64,000 bases of DNA from Calendula officinalis (GCA_963853835.1 OY970825.1:29140835-29204834), one strand, 5' to 3'; positions 45,633 to 56,444 are shown, counted from the first letter of the stretch. Numbers and translations are program-made. Notes: generated by a model not told the origin, from the letters alone.

Positions 45633-46545
45633 ATTGATGTATTGAAACACATGTGTTTCACTAAAACACAGGGGAGCATACGAAGCACATGTGTTTCAAG
45701 CCACGAAACACATGTGCTTGGCTGCACATATACACGCCTTTATTTTAAAAAGAACTGTTATTAGCGAAGCACATGTGCTTCTAGCTTACAAACACATGTG
45801 CTTCATTACTTGAAACACATGTGTTTTGTTGTACATATACACTCCTTTATTTTCAAAACAACTGTTATTAGTGAAACACATGTCCTTCAAGTAACGAAAC
45901 ACATATGTTTCAAGTCATGAAACACATGTGCTTGGCTGTACATATACACTCCTTTATTTTCAAAACAACTGTTATTAGTGAAACACATGTGCTTCTAGTA
46001 ACGAAACACATGTGTTTCAAGTCATGAAACACATGTGCTTGGCTGTACATATACACTCCTTTATTTTCAAAACAACTATTTTTTAGTGAAACACATGTGT
46101 TTCAAGTCACGAAACACATGTGTTTCAAGTCACTATAAACACGAGTTTCTAAAACACAGGGGAGCATACGAAGCACATGTGTTTCAAGTCACGAAACACA
46201 CGTGCTTGGCTGTACATATACACTCCTTTATTTTCAAAAAACTGTTATTAGTGAAGCACATGTGCTTCTAGCTTACAAACACATGTGCTTCATTACTTGA
46301 AACACATGTGCTTGGCTGTACATATACACTCCTTTATTTTCAAAACAACTGTTATTAGTGAAGCACATGTGTTTCAAAAGGTGAAACACATGTGTTTCAA
46401 ACACATGTGTTTCAACTTTCAAGTCACGACCACCACCATCAGTCACCACCGGCGGCGGCCACCTCCGGCCGCCGTCCGCCGCCGCCGTCTCTGGCCGCCG
46501 GAGGTGGGTGGGGTGTTGATGTATTGAAGCACATGTGCTTGTATG
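45633..46545. repeat. Complex tandem array built from ACATGT-centred palindromes
   Basis: About twenty copies of GAAACACATGTGTTTC or GAAGCACATGTGCTTC, perfect 16-bp palindromes and their hybrids. They are set in longer units of roughly 100-120 bp that also contain TTGGCTGTACATATACACTC and TTTATTTTCAAAACAACTG. The array begins and ends with TGATGTATTGAA(A/G)CACATGTG, suggesting duplication between flanking copies. Apparent short frames across it are repeat artefacts. Confidence 0.9.
46431..46515. other. GC-rich CCG/CGG hairpin block inside the palindrome array
   Basis: An 85-bp block of CCACC and CCGCCG repeats, very GC-rich amid AT-rich DNA. Arms CCACCTCCGGC (46459-46469) and GCCGGAGGTGG (46497-46507) form a perfect 11-bp inverted repeat. 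Confidence 0.8.
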
Positions 46546-46683
46546 GTTTTAATTTTGATATTGACCTTTGACTTTTTCTTGATCCAATGGCTATTTATTG
46601 TCCTTTGGGACTAGTTAAAATTCTTGGACTACCTTGAATATTTACCTATATAATATAGATATAAGTTAGTAAGAAAACATAGA

Positions 46684-46760
46684 AGTAAATTAGCTTAGTC
46701 GGTAAAGCTTTCTTCCAGGAGCCAAAGTACGCAGGCTCAAAACATTGCCAGCTCCATTTG
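46684..46760 (+). mobile_element. Possible SINE head fragment
   Basis: TTAGCTTAGTCGGTAAAGC at 46690 resembles a tRNA A box region, with a degraded B-box-like GCAGGCTCAAAA ~40 bp later. No clear body or tail. Confidence 0.35.
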
Positions 46761-46950
46761 TTCTATTAATTTTTCCTTTTTTTCTTTCATTTATTATCAC
46801 CTAATTCACGCCATTCTAATGTTGACGTTAATTATTTTAATTATTTAAAATATATTTTTTGATATTAGATAAAATATTATTATTGATGACTTATTTTTTT
46901 ACATAAACAAAATTACATATTTAGTCTTTTAAAAGTTTACTACTATTATA

Positions 46951-47243
46951 CTTACTCCGATTCAAAATAAGTGCTATACTTTCCTTTTATGAGTGATTCA
47001 AAATAATGCTACACTTTCTTTATTTGGTAAATTTTTGTATATAAAATTACCATTTTATCCTTACTTAACTTTATTAAACATCATTAAGATTCTCTAATTT
47101 ACTTTCTCTTTCTTCAATAAAGCCAAATGTGGGACCCTTTTCACTAATTATCCCCTTTAATCTATCATAATCTCTATTATAATATTTTGCATCAAAAAGC
47201 GTGAAGGTAAAAATGTAACACTTATTTTGAATCGGAGGAAGTA
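46951..47243. mobile_element. Stowaway-like MITE
   Basis: Left end CTTACTCCGATTCAAAATAA, right end (inverted) CTTCCTCCGATTCAAAATAA, about 293 bp. It carries an internal repeat of the terminal motif near 46993. It is related in layout to the MITE at 16147-16460, with the same AAAATAAGTG core. Confidence 0.8.
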
Positions 47244-47689
47244 TATACATTAGTCATACACAGGGTACCGTTCATAGATGATTTTGTCTTTTTGCAAGTT
47301 CTATTTAATTATATACAGGAGAATAATGAAATTGGTGAATAAAGGTTTCTTTGGCACAGTAGCTTTATGTGAAAGTGTAAAGTCAAGCAGGTCATGGAGC
47401 AACCACACGTGTTCGATTCTCTATTTACATTTGTTTTTTTTATCTCCTAAACTTTCCAAGTAATAACTCTTTTCCTCATGAAACTAATATTTTAATTTTT
47501 AGTTTTACATGTTGATATGTTAAACTTTAGTATTATAAAAAATAATTAAATAATCCCTATTTTTATAAAATAATATTAGTATTATATACATGCTCAAAAC
47601 GAAGAATATCTATATATCTGTGTTCTTTATTCGCCAAAATTAATATAAATAATATAAAATAAATCCAATCTATATAATAAGGCTGCTGG

Positions 47690-49176
47690 GTATGGGCACC
47701 ACATGTGGTGGTGCCTTTTTTGCCACATCACCGCCACCTAAGCAACCACACCACCACCACACCACATCATTTGGTGGAAATACCCACTACACCACACCAC
47801 ACCATTTTATTTTCCATCTCATCATTTTTGTTCCATTTATTTTTTAAACGTAATATTAAACTTCCATTAAAATTAAAATAACAATACATTAAATTAAAAT
47901 ACAAATACTTAAAATTAAGAATACAAATACTTAAAATAAAAAAACTACAATCCTAAATCGCTCATCGCTTTTCGGGCTCTTTCCTTCGCGGCTAGGAAAT
48001 GATGAAGATCTTCTTGCGGCAAGCCTGGCGGTGGTTGCATACTCAAAATATTCAAATTATTGATCATTCTTTGTTCGGTTGCAAGCGCTCTATCTCTTTC
48101 GTCTTTCTCCTTCTCCATTTGAACTTGTAGACGACGCATCTCTACGCGCTCTTTCGTTGCCTCAAAGTGGTCGTTTAATCGTTTTTGAATTTCTTCCCTA
48201 TGCTTGCTCTTCGCTTCCTTTTCCGCCGCATGCCTACCCGCTCGTTTAGCCTTGTCTCTTCCAATTGGTCGTTGAAGAGGAGTTGGGGTTTCGTCAATGT
48301 CGTCGAATAGGTCATCTGGAAATTCATCGTCCCCTGCATTAAGGTCCACACGAGAACGACCATCAGAAACGTCAACCGATTGTGAACTTTTTGAGCGCTT
48401 CGATTGTTGTTGATCTTTAGTAATTGTGCCGATTCATTTTGGATCCTCTTTTAAAATCAACCAATGTCGGTCTAGCTCAAAATTATGGCCATTTTTTTCA
48501 ACTTTGTATTGTTTCTTGGCGGCCTCCAAAACATCAAACTCGGCCATTCCGCTACTTCTTTCTGACGAGAGTTTGTTTTATATACCATTAAATTTTGTAA
48601 CCTTGTTGTTTATGTCACGCCATTTGCTACTAAGACTATTGTCTTTTCGGTATGGCGGGACTCCCATGAAGCTATGAAATTTAGAAAGAATGGCTTCCCA
48701 ATAGCTTTTAATTCTCATGTCATTCCCGTCCTTCTCGTTTTTAGAAGTGCCACACCAAGCTCGGCACAACGCAAGTTCCTCCTTTTCCGTCCATGGAAGT
48801 TGTGTGTCTTCTTCCACATCTTCTTCTCCAACTTCTTCAACAACCTCTTTTTCTTTCCTTTTCCCTTTCCCTTTCCCCTTTCGCTTGCTCCCCCCCCGCT
48901 TGTGGTTCTTGTGGTTGGGTTTGTTGAAGAATTTCTTGTTGTTGAAAATATTGACCGGTGGGTGCAAATTGAGATACATTTTGTGAATATTGGGGTTGTT
49001 GAAATTGAGGGTGATATTGAGATGCGGTTTGTGGATAATATTGTGGAGGTGGAGGTGGGACAACACCGGAATTTAGGATGTTGAAGTATTGGTCGAAGCC
49101 ACCAAATCATAGGTTCGGTGGTATATTATATTGTGAAGGTTGGTTGGGTGTTTGTGGAGAGTTGTTGTGTGACATA
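47690..49176 (-). mobile_element. Remnant of a PIF/Harbinger-type element
   Basis: Starts near 47685 after a TAA, with GGCTGCTGGGTATGGGCACC and an internal palindrome around CCACATGTGG, a layout seen at PIF/Harbinger ends. It contains a broken copy of the element's accessory Myb-like gene (47945-49176). The other terminal repeat and the transposase gene were not found, so the element is truncated or internally deleted. Confidence 0.5.
47945..49176 (-). pseudogene. Myb/SANT-like protein with NAM-associated C-terminal domain (Harbinger ORF1 type), broken
   Basis: On the minus strand a Met at 49176 opens a Pro/Gln-rich N terminus, stopped by a TGA ~22 codons in. A frameshift at the G run near 48890 moves to the frame carrying KRKGKGKGKRKEKE, an acidic stretch, and the SANT-like domain PWTEKEELALCRAW to SSKWRDINNKVTKFNG. 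A further stop near 48578 and another break follow. The C-terminal part resumes with FDVLEAAKKQYK and ends at 47945 with a long charged helix (RLNDHFEATKERVEMRRLQVQMEKEK) and LHHFLAAKERARKAMSDLGL. Such proteins are often mislabelled glutathione S-transferase T3-like; the family partners the PIF/Harbinger transposase in DNA binding and nuclear import. Non-functional. Confidence 0.75.
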
Positions 49177-49179
49177 GTC

Positions 49180-51298
49180 CCGGTGCGAAGATCTAAAATC
49201 CTTGTTGTACCTATTATACATTAGTCTTCATAAGGAATTTTAATTTTAGCCCCTTAAAATAGTTGATAATTACATTTTGATACTGAAGCTTTTGATACAT
49301 TACATCTTTATGCAATAAGGGTTGTTGAGGAAGAACAATAGAAGGGTTGTTGACATCATGGTAGTTCTGATGTCACAATACTCACCATATGTGTAATAAG
49401 AATATCATGTATAAAGCTTGAAACTAGAACTTAATATATCGCCTTTTAATCTCCGTTTAATCAAAATTCTATCTTAATATATCGCCTTATAAATATGAAA
49501 GGGAATTTATCATGCAAATAGTTTTATGTTTTCATATAAGGATGGTTTATTACAAATGAGTTGAATCTTACGAAAAATAATAATTATAATGTGTAATAAA
49601 CTAATTGCACTAATAAATCCGCAGTGTAGCACGGTCTTACAGTCATCTTTTTATATATTTGGGACGCATTCTCATTATTTTGTATTTGTTTGTATTTTAA
49701 GATGTTGGTTACTAGAATGACACCCTATATACAATATACAAAGTGGCCGGATAAGGGTTCCAGTGGTAAGATTTTGCTTGGTTGGTCGGAAAATGACGAT
49801 GGCTATGATGGCGTCGGTGGATTTCCCTGATTTGGCCGGAAAGTGGCCAGATATGGGGTGTATGGTGGGGGGTTTTAGAGTTTCTGTTAGGGGTAAGCAA
49901 GGTCTAAAAACCGAACCGAACCTGAAAATGATGAATTTTCAAAGCCGAAACCTAATCAATTACATATTTTCGGTTTTGGTCCGGTTCGATTTTTTTAGCA
50001 TAAAAGCTCATTTAATCCGAGGACCGAACCGAAACCGAAACCGATACAACTGAAACCGAAACGAAGAATTTTCAAAACCAAACTGATTACATGTTTGGTT
50101 TATGTTCGGTTTTATTGGTTTTAGTGTGTGAACAAAATGATCAAATTTTATTCAATAAATATAGTTGAACAATGAAATCTGGCTATTTCAAATGATAGAA
50201 ACTTATCTTTAGGAGCCCTAAAGTTTGAAACCAAATAAGTTGTCTAAGAAAATTGAACCGTCCACATCGATAACTATATTAAATTTTTAACTAAAATAAC
50301 CGAAAAACAAACAGAAACTTGATCCTAGAATTAATAAAAAATTCATTTACTACTCCGTGTATAAACTAGTTGTCAAACTACAACTTTTTAATATTGTCAC
50401 TTTCGAATAAACATTAAACAACGCAATCTTTGACGTTGACATTTTTAATATCACCAACCTTGATTTTCATGGATTACCTAAGTCAACCTTACATAGTTCC
50501 TACCGACCATAAAGGGTATGCGTATTTATTTTACATAATGTATAGTTTTTACCCATGTTTTAACGATCAAGTTGGACTAGAAAACAAGAATAGTGTCGCA
50601 TGGATGTTGTTTAATATGCAAAATGTGTGTTAGACTGTTGGGTGTTTGGTCGAACCGTTTGAACAGGCCCAAAAACTGGAATGGGCGGGAAACTTTTTAC
50701 ATTTTAAGTTTAACCTAATGTTATTTGACGCTTCTGTGTGTCGTGAAATGTTTTAACCTTACATTCGTGAATAGTCACCTTATTTCTTTCTTTCTTTATC
50801 ATTTTCAAGATTGATCATCTTCATAATCGGCAATTTTCTAAATTTTGATTACCTATAAAAAACATTATAACTAATTATTATAAATAATATATAATATTGT
50901 AATTCAGTTCAGCCATTTCGACCGTTTTTAAAGCATCTGCAAGTATATTTCAAAATCTAGATTTTGAAACATTTATTTTACCAATTCAGTAAGGTCTTTG
51001 AACTATAACATTAGATCAGATACGTGTTCGTTGATGGGATCCTATAAAAAGTAGGAAAAATAAGAATGTTACAAGGTAAAAGATAAAACATTTTTTAACG
51101 TTATGGTTAAAAATTATTAATGTGAGTAAATTAAGTATAATTATTGATGCATGTGCAACTACTATAAGGTGATTAGCGGCTTTTAACGTGCTGTTTTTTT
51201 ATGGTTAAAATACATTAAGACAAACCATTTAGTTAATTTAGAAAAAAATTTCTTAACCGGTACGTTATTAGCACGACAACCTAATCAATTGAGCTAAT
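49180..51298. other. AT-rich spacer; degenerate ACCGAA repeat at about 49905-50120
   Basis: No gene recognised. 49905-50120 has many copies of CCGAAACCGAA and TTCGGTTTT in both orientations, a relic of the ACCGAA-type microsatellite common in plants. The remainder shows no structure I can name. Confidence 0.5.
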
Positions 51299-51303
51299 AC
51301 TTC

Positions 51304-51529
51304 TGATACAAAGATGAATCAATTTCGAGTTATTTTCTATTACTTTTCTGTGTGTCTTTCATTATAGGAGGAGACTTTGATTTATACACAAAGGAAAGAT
51401 TACAAAAGGGAAAGACATTGAAGACAATTCCTAAATCGTTGCTGTGATAGTTGGACGTGAGCTGGAATGAGGGAGGAATATAGGTGGCTTGATTTTATTT
51501 CCTTTCTTTGTTTTATTTCCTGTTTAACA
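51304..51529 (-). repeat. 3' LTR (sense) of the young Copia element
   Basis: 226 bp from TGATACAAAG to GTTTAACA on the plus strand, identical by eye to 56219-56444. Confidence 0.97.
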
Positions 51530-53776
51530 CTCCCCCTCAAGTTGGATAGTGGGATTGCCAAAATTCAACTTGTCGAGAACTTCATGTAATGATTTCCCGC
51601 TCACCGCTTTGGTTAAAATATCAGCAAGTTGATCTTCAGACCATACGAACGGAAGAGTGATGATCTTGGCTTCTAATTTTTCTTTGATGAAGTGTCGATC
51701 CACTTCTATGTGTTTTGTTCGATCATGTTGAACTGGGTTTTCAGATATTTGAATTGCGGCCTCGTTGTCACTAAAGACTTCACTGGATTTTTTTGGGGAG
51801 AAGCCTATTTCGGTCAAAAGTCGTCTTACCCATAATATTTCAGTTATTCCTCTTGCGATTCCTCTGAACTCTGCCTCTGCACTTGACAAGGCTACTACTT
51901 TTTGTTTCTTGCTGCGCCATGTTACAAGATTACCACCGACAAGAGCAAAGTACCCTGCTGTAGATCTTCTGTCATTCTTGTCTCCTGCCCAATCTGCATC
52001 GGTATATAGTTGGGTCTCAAGGTGACCGTTAGGTTTGAACAGGATTCCATGCCCTACTGTTCCTTTAAGATACCTTACGATTCTTAAGACTGCTTCCATG
52101 TGAGGTTTTTGAGGTTTGTGCATATACTGGCTCACCACGCTTACAGCGTATGCTATGTCTGGGCGAGTATGAGAGAGGTATATTAGCTTCCCTACCATCC
52201 TTTGATACCTCATTTTGTCCGCCAAAACATCATTTTCTTCGTTGAGAAGTTTCTGGTTTATAATCATTGGTGTTTCAGCTGGCTTGCAATCAATCATCCC
52301 AGTTTCTGCGAGTAGATCAAGAACATATTTTTTCTGGTGCATGAAGATTCCTTGTTTTGACCTTAGAACTTCGATTCCAAGGAAGTATTTGAGGTTTCCT
52401 AGATCCTTCATTTCAAATTCGGAGAATAGGTTTCCTTTGAGTCTTGTTATTTCTTCTTTGTCGTCACCTGTAATGATCATATCATCAACATAAATTATTA
52501 GACATGTTATTAATTTTCCCCTTCTTTTAAGAAACAAAGTGTGGTCTGAGTTGCTTTGTTTGAACCCATAGCTTTTCATAGCTATGGTGAATCTCCCAAA
52601 CCAAGCTCTAGGGGACTGTTTTAAACCATAAAGAGATTTTTTAAGGCGACACACTTCCCTGTTTTTGAAGTTATCTCTGAAACCATGTGGAGCTTCCATA
52701 TATACTTCTTCTTGTAATTCTCCGTGTAAGAAAGCATTTTTTACATCGAACTGGTGGAGAGGCCATCCTTGATTTGCAGCTACAGAACAAAGGACTCTGA
52801 TAGTGTTGATTTTGGCCACAGGAGAGAAGGTTTCTGAGTAATCAATTCCATATGTTTGAGTGTAGCCTTTTGCTACTAGTCTTGCTTTGTGTCTTTCAAT
52901 TGTTCCATCAGGTTTGTATTTGATTGTGAATACCCATCGACACCCAACAGTTTTTTTTCCTGGTGGTAAGATACATTTTGTCCAAGTTTTGTTCTTTTCA
53001 AGGGCTTTCATTTCTTCTTCCATTGCCTTTTTCCACTCTTCAGATTTTAGGGCTTGTTCAGGATTTGTAGGAATTTCTTCAGAACATAGAGCCACAACGA
53101 AGGCTTTGGCTTGTTTAGATAGATTTCCTTTGGCTATGTTGGCCATTGGATATCTTCCTTTCCTTGTCTCCCTTTCTGGTGAGTATCTGTTAGGAGGAAT
53201 GCCCCTGTTTGTCCTTGGAGGTAAGGTGTAATGTTCAGGAATGTCTTCTTGTTCTGTAGTGACTTCTTCTTCATCTTCTATTTCCTGTATGTTTTCTTGA
53301 TCACATAGATTGTTAGTTTCAATGGGGTCTGGGTCACTTACCTCGGTTACCAGGATAGGAGGCGAGTCTTGGGGGGCACTGTCTTCATTGTTTTGAGGAG
53401 CACTTGGTTGCGGATCTTCTGTTTGAACAGGGTTTGTTGTATCAATTGTTTCGAGCCAACTCAGTGTGTCAGTTGTATAATCTGTATTCTCCCCCTGACC
53501 ACTGAGGTTGGTGGTATAGTAGTATTCTGTTTCAAGAAAGTCACAATTCATGGTGGTAAACATGCGTCGGGTTTTCGGGTTATAGCAACGGTACCCTTTC
53601 TGATTTATCCCATACCCGACAAAAACACATTTTTCCGCACAAGGATCAAGTTTTGACCTAGTGGATTTAGGTATATGTACGAATACAGTACAACCAAAGA
53701 TTCGGGGTTCAAGGGTGAGAATGGGTGGGGGGGTAGTATGTTCAGTAAGGACTTGGAGTGGTGTTTTGGATTTCAA
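51524..53776 (-). CDS. Copia integrase end - reverse transcriptase - RNase H
   Basis: Second half of gag-pol, 750 residues from the first Met at 53776. The frame is already open for 60 codons upstream, directly after the stop at 53959-53957, with integrase motifs (SCSHTPEQNG, ERKNR) just downstream of that stop, so 53776 is not the true start. Order: integrase C terminus (LEPRIFGCTVFVH), an acidic linker, reverse transcriptase (WVFTIKYKPDGT, KARLVAKGYTQ, DVKNAFLHGEL, IYVDDMIITGDD) and RNase H (LVGGNLVTWRSKKQ, SSAEAEFRGIA, HIEVDRHFIKEKL). It ends by overlapping the 3' LTR start by a few codons. Apart from the one upstream stop it looks intact. Confidence 0.92.
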   Translation of the reverse strand: MKSKTPLQVLTEHTTPPPILTLEPRIFGCTVFVHIPKSTRSKLDPCAEKCVFVGYGINQKGYRCYNPKTRRMFTTMNCDFLETEYYYTTNLSGQGENTDYTTDTLSWLETIDTTNPVQTEDPQPSAPQNNEDSAPQDSPPILVTEVSDPDPIETNNLCDQENIQEIEDEEEVTTEQEDIPEHYTLPPRTNRGIPPNRYSPERETRKGRYPMANIAKGNLSKQAKAFVVALCSEEIPTNPEQALKSEEWKKAMEEEMKALEKNKTWTKCILPPGKKTVGCRWVFTIKYKPDGTIERHKARLVAKGYTQTYGIDYSETFSPVAKINTIRVLCSVAANQGWPLHQFDVKNAFLHGELQEEVYMEAPHGFRDNFKNREVCRLKKSLYGLKQSPRAWFGRFTIAMKSYGFKQSNSDHTLFLKRRGKLITCLIIYVDDMIITGDDKEEITRLKGNLFSEFEMKDLGNLKYFLGIEVLRSKQGIFMHQKKYVLDLLAETGMIDCKPAETPMIINQKLLNEENDVLADKMRYQRMVGKLIYLSHTRPDIAYAVSVVSQYMHKPQKPHMEAVLRIVRYLKGTVGHGILFKPNGHLETQLYTDADWAGDKNDRRSTAGYFALVGGNLVTWRSKKQKVVALSSAEAEFRGIARGITEILWVRRLLTEIGFSPKKSSEVFSDNEAAIQISENPVQHDRTKHIEVDRHFIKEKLEAKIITLPFVWSEDQLADILTKAVSGKSLHEVLDKLNFGNPTIQLEGEC
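51530..51544 (-). other. Polypurine tract of the young Copia element
   Basis: The minus strand reads ACTTGAGGGGGAG just before the 3' LTR, the expected plus-strand primer. Confidence 0.8.
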
Positions 53777-53956
53777 GATCTGGGTGGGAAGCCGATTTAT
53801 GAGATAGGCAGCGGTAACGAGTGCTTCAGGCCAGAAAGATTTTGGGACTTGAGATTCGATTAAGAGTGCCCTAGTAATTTCTAAGAGGATACGATTTTTC
53901 CGTTCGGCAACACCGTTTTGTTCAGGGGTGTGAGAGCACGAGGTTTGGTGGATAAT

Positions 53957-56143
53957 TCATTTTTCTTGGAAAAAACGTTTCATGTCAGAATTAATAAATT
54001 CTCCACCGTTATCCGATCTAAGGACTTGGATGGGTTTTTTAAATTGTGTTTGGACTATATTATAAAAATTAGTAAATTTTTCAAACACTTCATTTTTTGT
54101 TTTTAATAAGTATACCCATGTCATACGAGTGCAATCATCTACAAACATAACAAAAAAACGAAAGTTTTGACCCCCGGTGATTGGAGCCGGTCCCCACACA
54201 TCTGAGTGTATTAAAGAAAAAGGTATGTCAACTCTTGTAGAATTTGGTTTAAACGTTTTTCGATGACTTTTGGCAAACACACAAGTTTCACAATGAGACT
54301 TACAATTTAAAGGAAAAAGTTTAGGAAATAAAGTATGTAAATAATTGGTAGATGGGTGACCTAGTCTTCTGTGCCATAACCATGCCTCTCTTTCTGTAGT
54401 TCCATGAGATAACATTGCACTCCCGTTTTGGGTTACTTCATCGACATAGTATAGCCCGTTCTTCTCAGTGCCACGCCCAATTATCGCTCCCGTCCTGATA
54501 TTCTGTAAGATACAAAAGGTTGGATGCATGAGGACTGAGCAATTTAATTCTTTAGTGACATGACTAATAGATAAAAGTTTATGTGATAGATCGGGAATAT
54601 ATAGACATTTTGAGAGCTTGAGAGTTGGAGAAATCTCAATACTCCCCCCCTTTTTTACATGTAACTTTTCCCCATTTGCGGTTTCAATAAAGTTTTTGGT
54701 TGGTTTATTTATTGTTGTAAAATCGGATAAATCATGGGTCATAGTATCCGTAGCCCCACAATCAAATATCCATAATTGTTCCCGCTCTTTAAAATGTTTG
54801 ACCATATTGACAAAACCTCCCTGTTTATTTATTTTGTGACATTTTATAAAGTCTTCACAATTTTTAAAACTATTGTCAATATAATTAAAAAATGATGACG
54901 ATTTAAAAGCATTTTTGGAATTTAATAAATGTTGGGGATTGTTTTTAATACAATCAGAACTATGTGGGGCTTTTTCTAAAAAATCAAAAACATGAGGTGG
55001 GGATTGTGAGTATTTTAAACTCCCATCCCCTTTACCTGGTTCCACCACCGAGAAGAAACCCTTTTTTTCTAAATTCGACGATGCCGCTGTATCTTGAGAT
55101 CCCATAGCTGCAACCCCGCCGAAGCCAGTGAATTTCCGATCAGTGGTGTTTCCGTCGATCGGTATTTTTCCCTTCTTTTGTCCCTGAGTTTTCGATTTCG
55201 TCTTGTGACCGTCGGTCCACCAATCTGGATAGCCTACGAGCTCAAAACATTGTTCGCGGGTGTGCTTGTTCATACCACAGTTGTCACATTGAAGATGAGA
55301 CTTATCTTCTTTGGTTGTTGAGCCGAATTTTCTTCCTTCCGGGCGGCGGTATCCCTTCGTCGCAAGTCCGATTCCTTCAATTTCGGTTGCAGCGGCAGAC
55401 AGCCCTGAGGCTATACCCTGTGTATCAAGGTTAGTTGCTCCCAGAATAGTCTGGTGAGCGGCTTCCTTACGAACCGTGGCGTATGCCGCCTCCGTCGAGG
55501 GAAGAGGTTCCAACCGGAGAAGCTCTCTTTTGATGTGTTCATATTTTTTATCAAGAGAATTTAAAAATTGGAATAGTTTCTGTTCAGACCTGATCTTTGA
55601 GTAAATTTTAATGTCATCCGGGCATTTCATCGGGTTTGGATCGATCCTGTCGATCTCTCCCCAAATTCCTTGTAAGGTGATCCAAAGTTCTTCTAGAGAA
55701 CTTCCGTTTTGTTTGATATCATTAGCTTTTACGTGAAGATTGAATGTTTGAAGCTTGTCCCGCCCACTGCTATATGTGACCACCAATGCATCCCATAAGC
55801 TTTTTGCTGTTGGGTATTCGGTAAGATTTCCTGCAAGGGTTGGTTCAATATTTTGAATGAGCCAAGAAAAAACGATCAAGTCCTCTTGTTCCCATTGATC
55901 GAAGGACTCGTGTGTTTGATCTGGAGGATTTGTGGTTAAATGTGATAACAGGGATTTGGATTTGCCGCCTATGGCGACTCGAATCATACGAGTCCATAAA
56001 GCGTAATTTTGGTTATTGAGCTTGAGGTTAATTTGAAGGTTATCGGAAAGCTTGGGGTTTTGAGGTTGTGGGTTTATGCTGTTTCGCAGCAGGTTAGCTA
56101 ATTGAACCGACAAACTGGTCTCCGGGTTACCGTCTTCGGACAT
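53957..56143 (-). CDS. Copia gag - protease - integrase core
   Basis: 728-residue first half of gag-pol; Met at 56143 (MSEDGNPETSLSVQ), 60 bp after the primer site. The gag body contains NYALWTRMIRVAI and LWDALVVTYSS. The zinc knuckle is CDNCGMNKHTREQC (near residue 285). The protease motif is DCGAT (in WIFDCGATDTMTH), with Cys where most relatives have Ser; this variant occurs in other plant Copia proteins as far as I recall. Pre-integrase (HRRLGHPS, CETCVFAKSHR) and the integrase core (HSDVWGPAP, LRSDNGGEF) follow. The frame ends at TGA 53959-53957 after FFQEK, inside the integrase, and the same frame continues beyond it. Confidence 0.93.
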   Translation of the reverse strand: MSEDGNPETSLSVQLANLLRNSINPQPQNPKLSDNLQINLKLNNQNYALWTRMIRVAIGGKSKSLLSHLTTNPPDQTHESFDQWEQEDLIVFSWLIQNIEPTLAGNLTEYPTAKSLWDALVVTYSSGRDKLQTFNLHVKANDIKQNGSSLEELWITLQGIWGEIDRIDPNPMKCPDDIKIYSKIRSEQKLFQFLNSLDKKYEHIKRELLRLEPLPSTEAAYATVRKEAAHQTILGATNLDTQGIASGLSAAATEIEGIGLATKGYRRPEGRKFGSTTKEDKSHLQCDNCGMNKHTREQCFELVGYPDWWTDGHKTKSKTQGQKKGKIPIDGNTTDRKFTGFGGVAAMGSQDTAASSNLEKKGFFSVVEPGKGDGSLKYSQSPPHVFDFLEKAPHSSDCIKNNPQHLLNSKNAFKSSSFFNYIDNSFKNCEDFIKCHKINKQGGFVNMVKHFKEREQLWIFDCGATDTMTHDLSDFTTINKPTKNFIETANGEKLHVKKGGSIEISPTLKLSKCLYIPDLSHKLLSISHVTKELNCSVLMHPTFCILQNIRTGAIIGRGTEKNGLYYVDEVTQNGSAMLSHGTTEREAWLWHRRLGHPSTNYLHTLFPKLFPLNCKSHCETCVFAKSHRKTFKPNSTRVDIPFSLIHSDVWGPAPITGGQNFRFFVMFVDDCTRMTWVYLLKTKNEVFEKFTNFYNIVQTQFKKPIQVLRSDNGGEFINSDMKRFFQEK

Positions 56144-56203
56144 GGCGGCCCGGGAAGTTTGATCGGAAAGGCTAATTGAAAAAAACGATAGATGATGAGC
56201 TAA

Positions 56204-56218
56204 CCCGCTCTGATACCA
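56204..56218 (-). other. Primer-binding site of the young Copia element
   Basis: The minus strand reads TGGTATCAGAGCGGG immediately after the 5' LTR, matching initiator tRNA-Met over the first 12 bases and more. Confidence 0.95.
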
Positions 56219-56444
56219 TGATACAAAGATGAATCAATTTCGAGTTATTTTCTATTACTTTTCTGTGTGTCTTTCATTATAGGAGGAGACTTTGATTTAT
56301 ACACAAAGGAAAGATTACAAAAGGGAAAGACATTGAAGACAATTCCTAAATCGTTGCTGTGATAGTTGGACGTGAGCTGGAATGAGGGAGGAATATAGGT
56401 GGCTTGATTTTATTTCCTTTCTTTGTTTTATTTCCTGTTTAACA
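56219..56444 (-). repeat. 5' LTR (sense) of the young Copia element
   Basis: 226 bp, identical by eye to 51304-51529, followed by ACTTC (TSD). Confidence 0.97.

Larger units (their letters stand above)
51304..56444 (-). mobile_element. Young, nearly complete Ty1/copia element
   Basis: 5141 bp on the minus strand between ACTTC target duplications (51299-51303 and 56445-56449). Two 226-bp LTRs (TGTTAAACAG...CTTTGTATCA in sense) are identical by eye. They enclose a primer site, a full-length gag-pol with a single in-frame stop, and a purine tract. Identical LTRs imply recent insertion. Confidence 0.97.

Noticed and set aside
46035..46527. Short open frames across the palindrome array
   Set aside because: They arise from translating a tandem repeat; no domain, start context or conservation.
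48666..49084. Plus-strand frames opposite the Harbinger-type gene
   Set aside because: Low-complexity translations of the charged and Pro/Gln-rich minus-strand coding region.
47945..49176. Glutathione S-transferase annotation
   Set aside because: Database names for this family often say GST T3-like, but the visible domain is SANT-like with a NAM-associated tail, not a GST fold.
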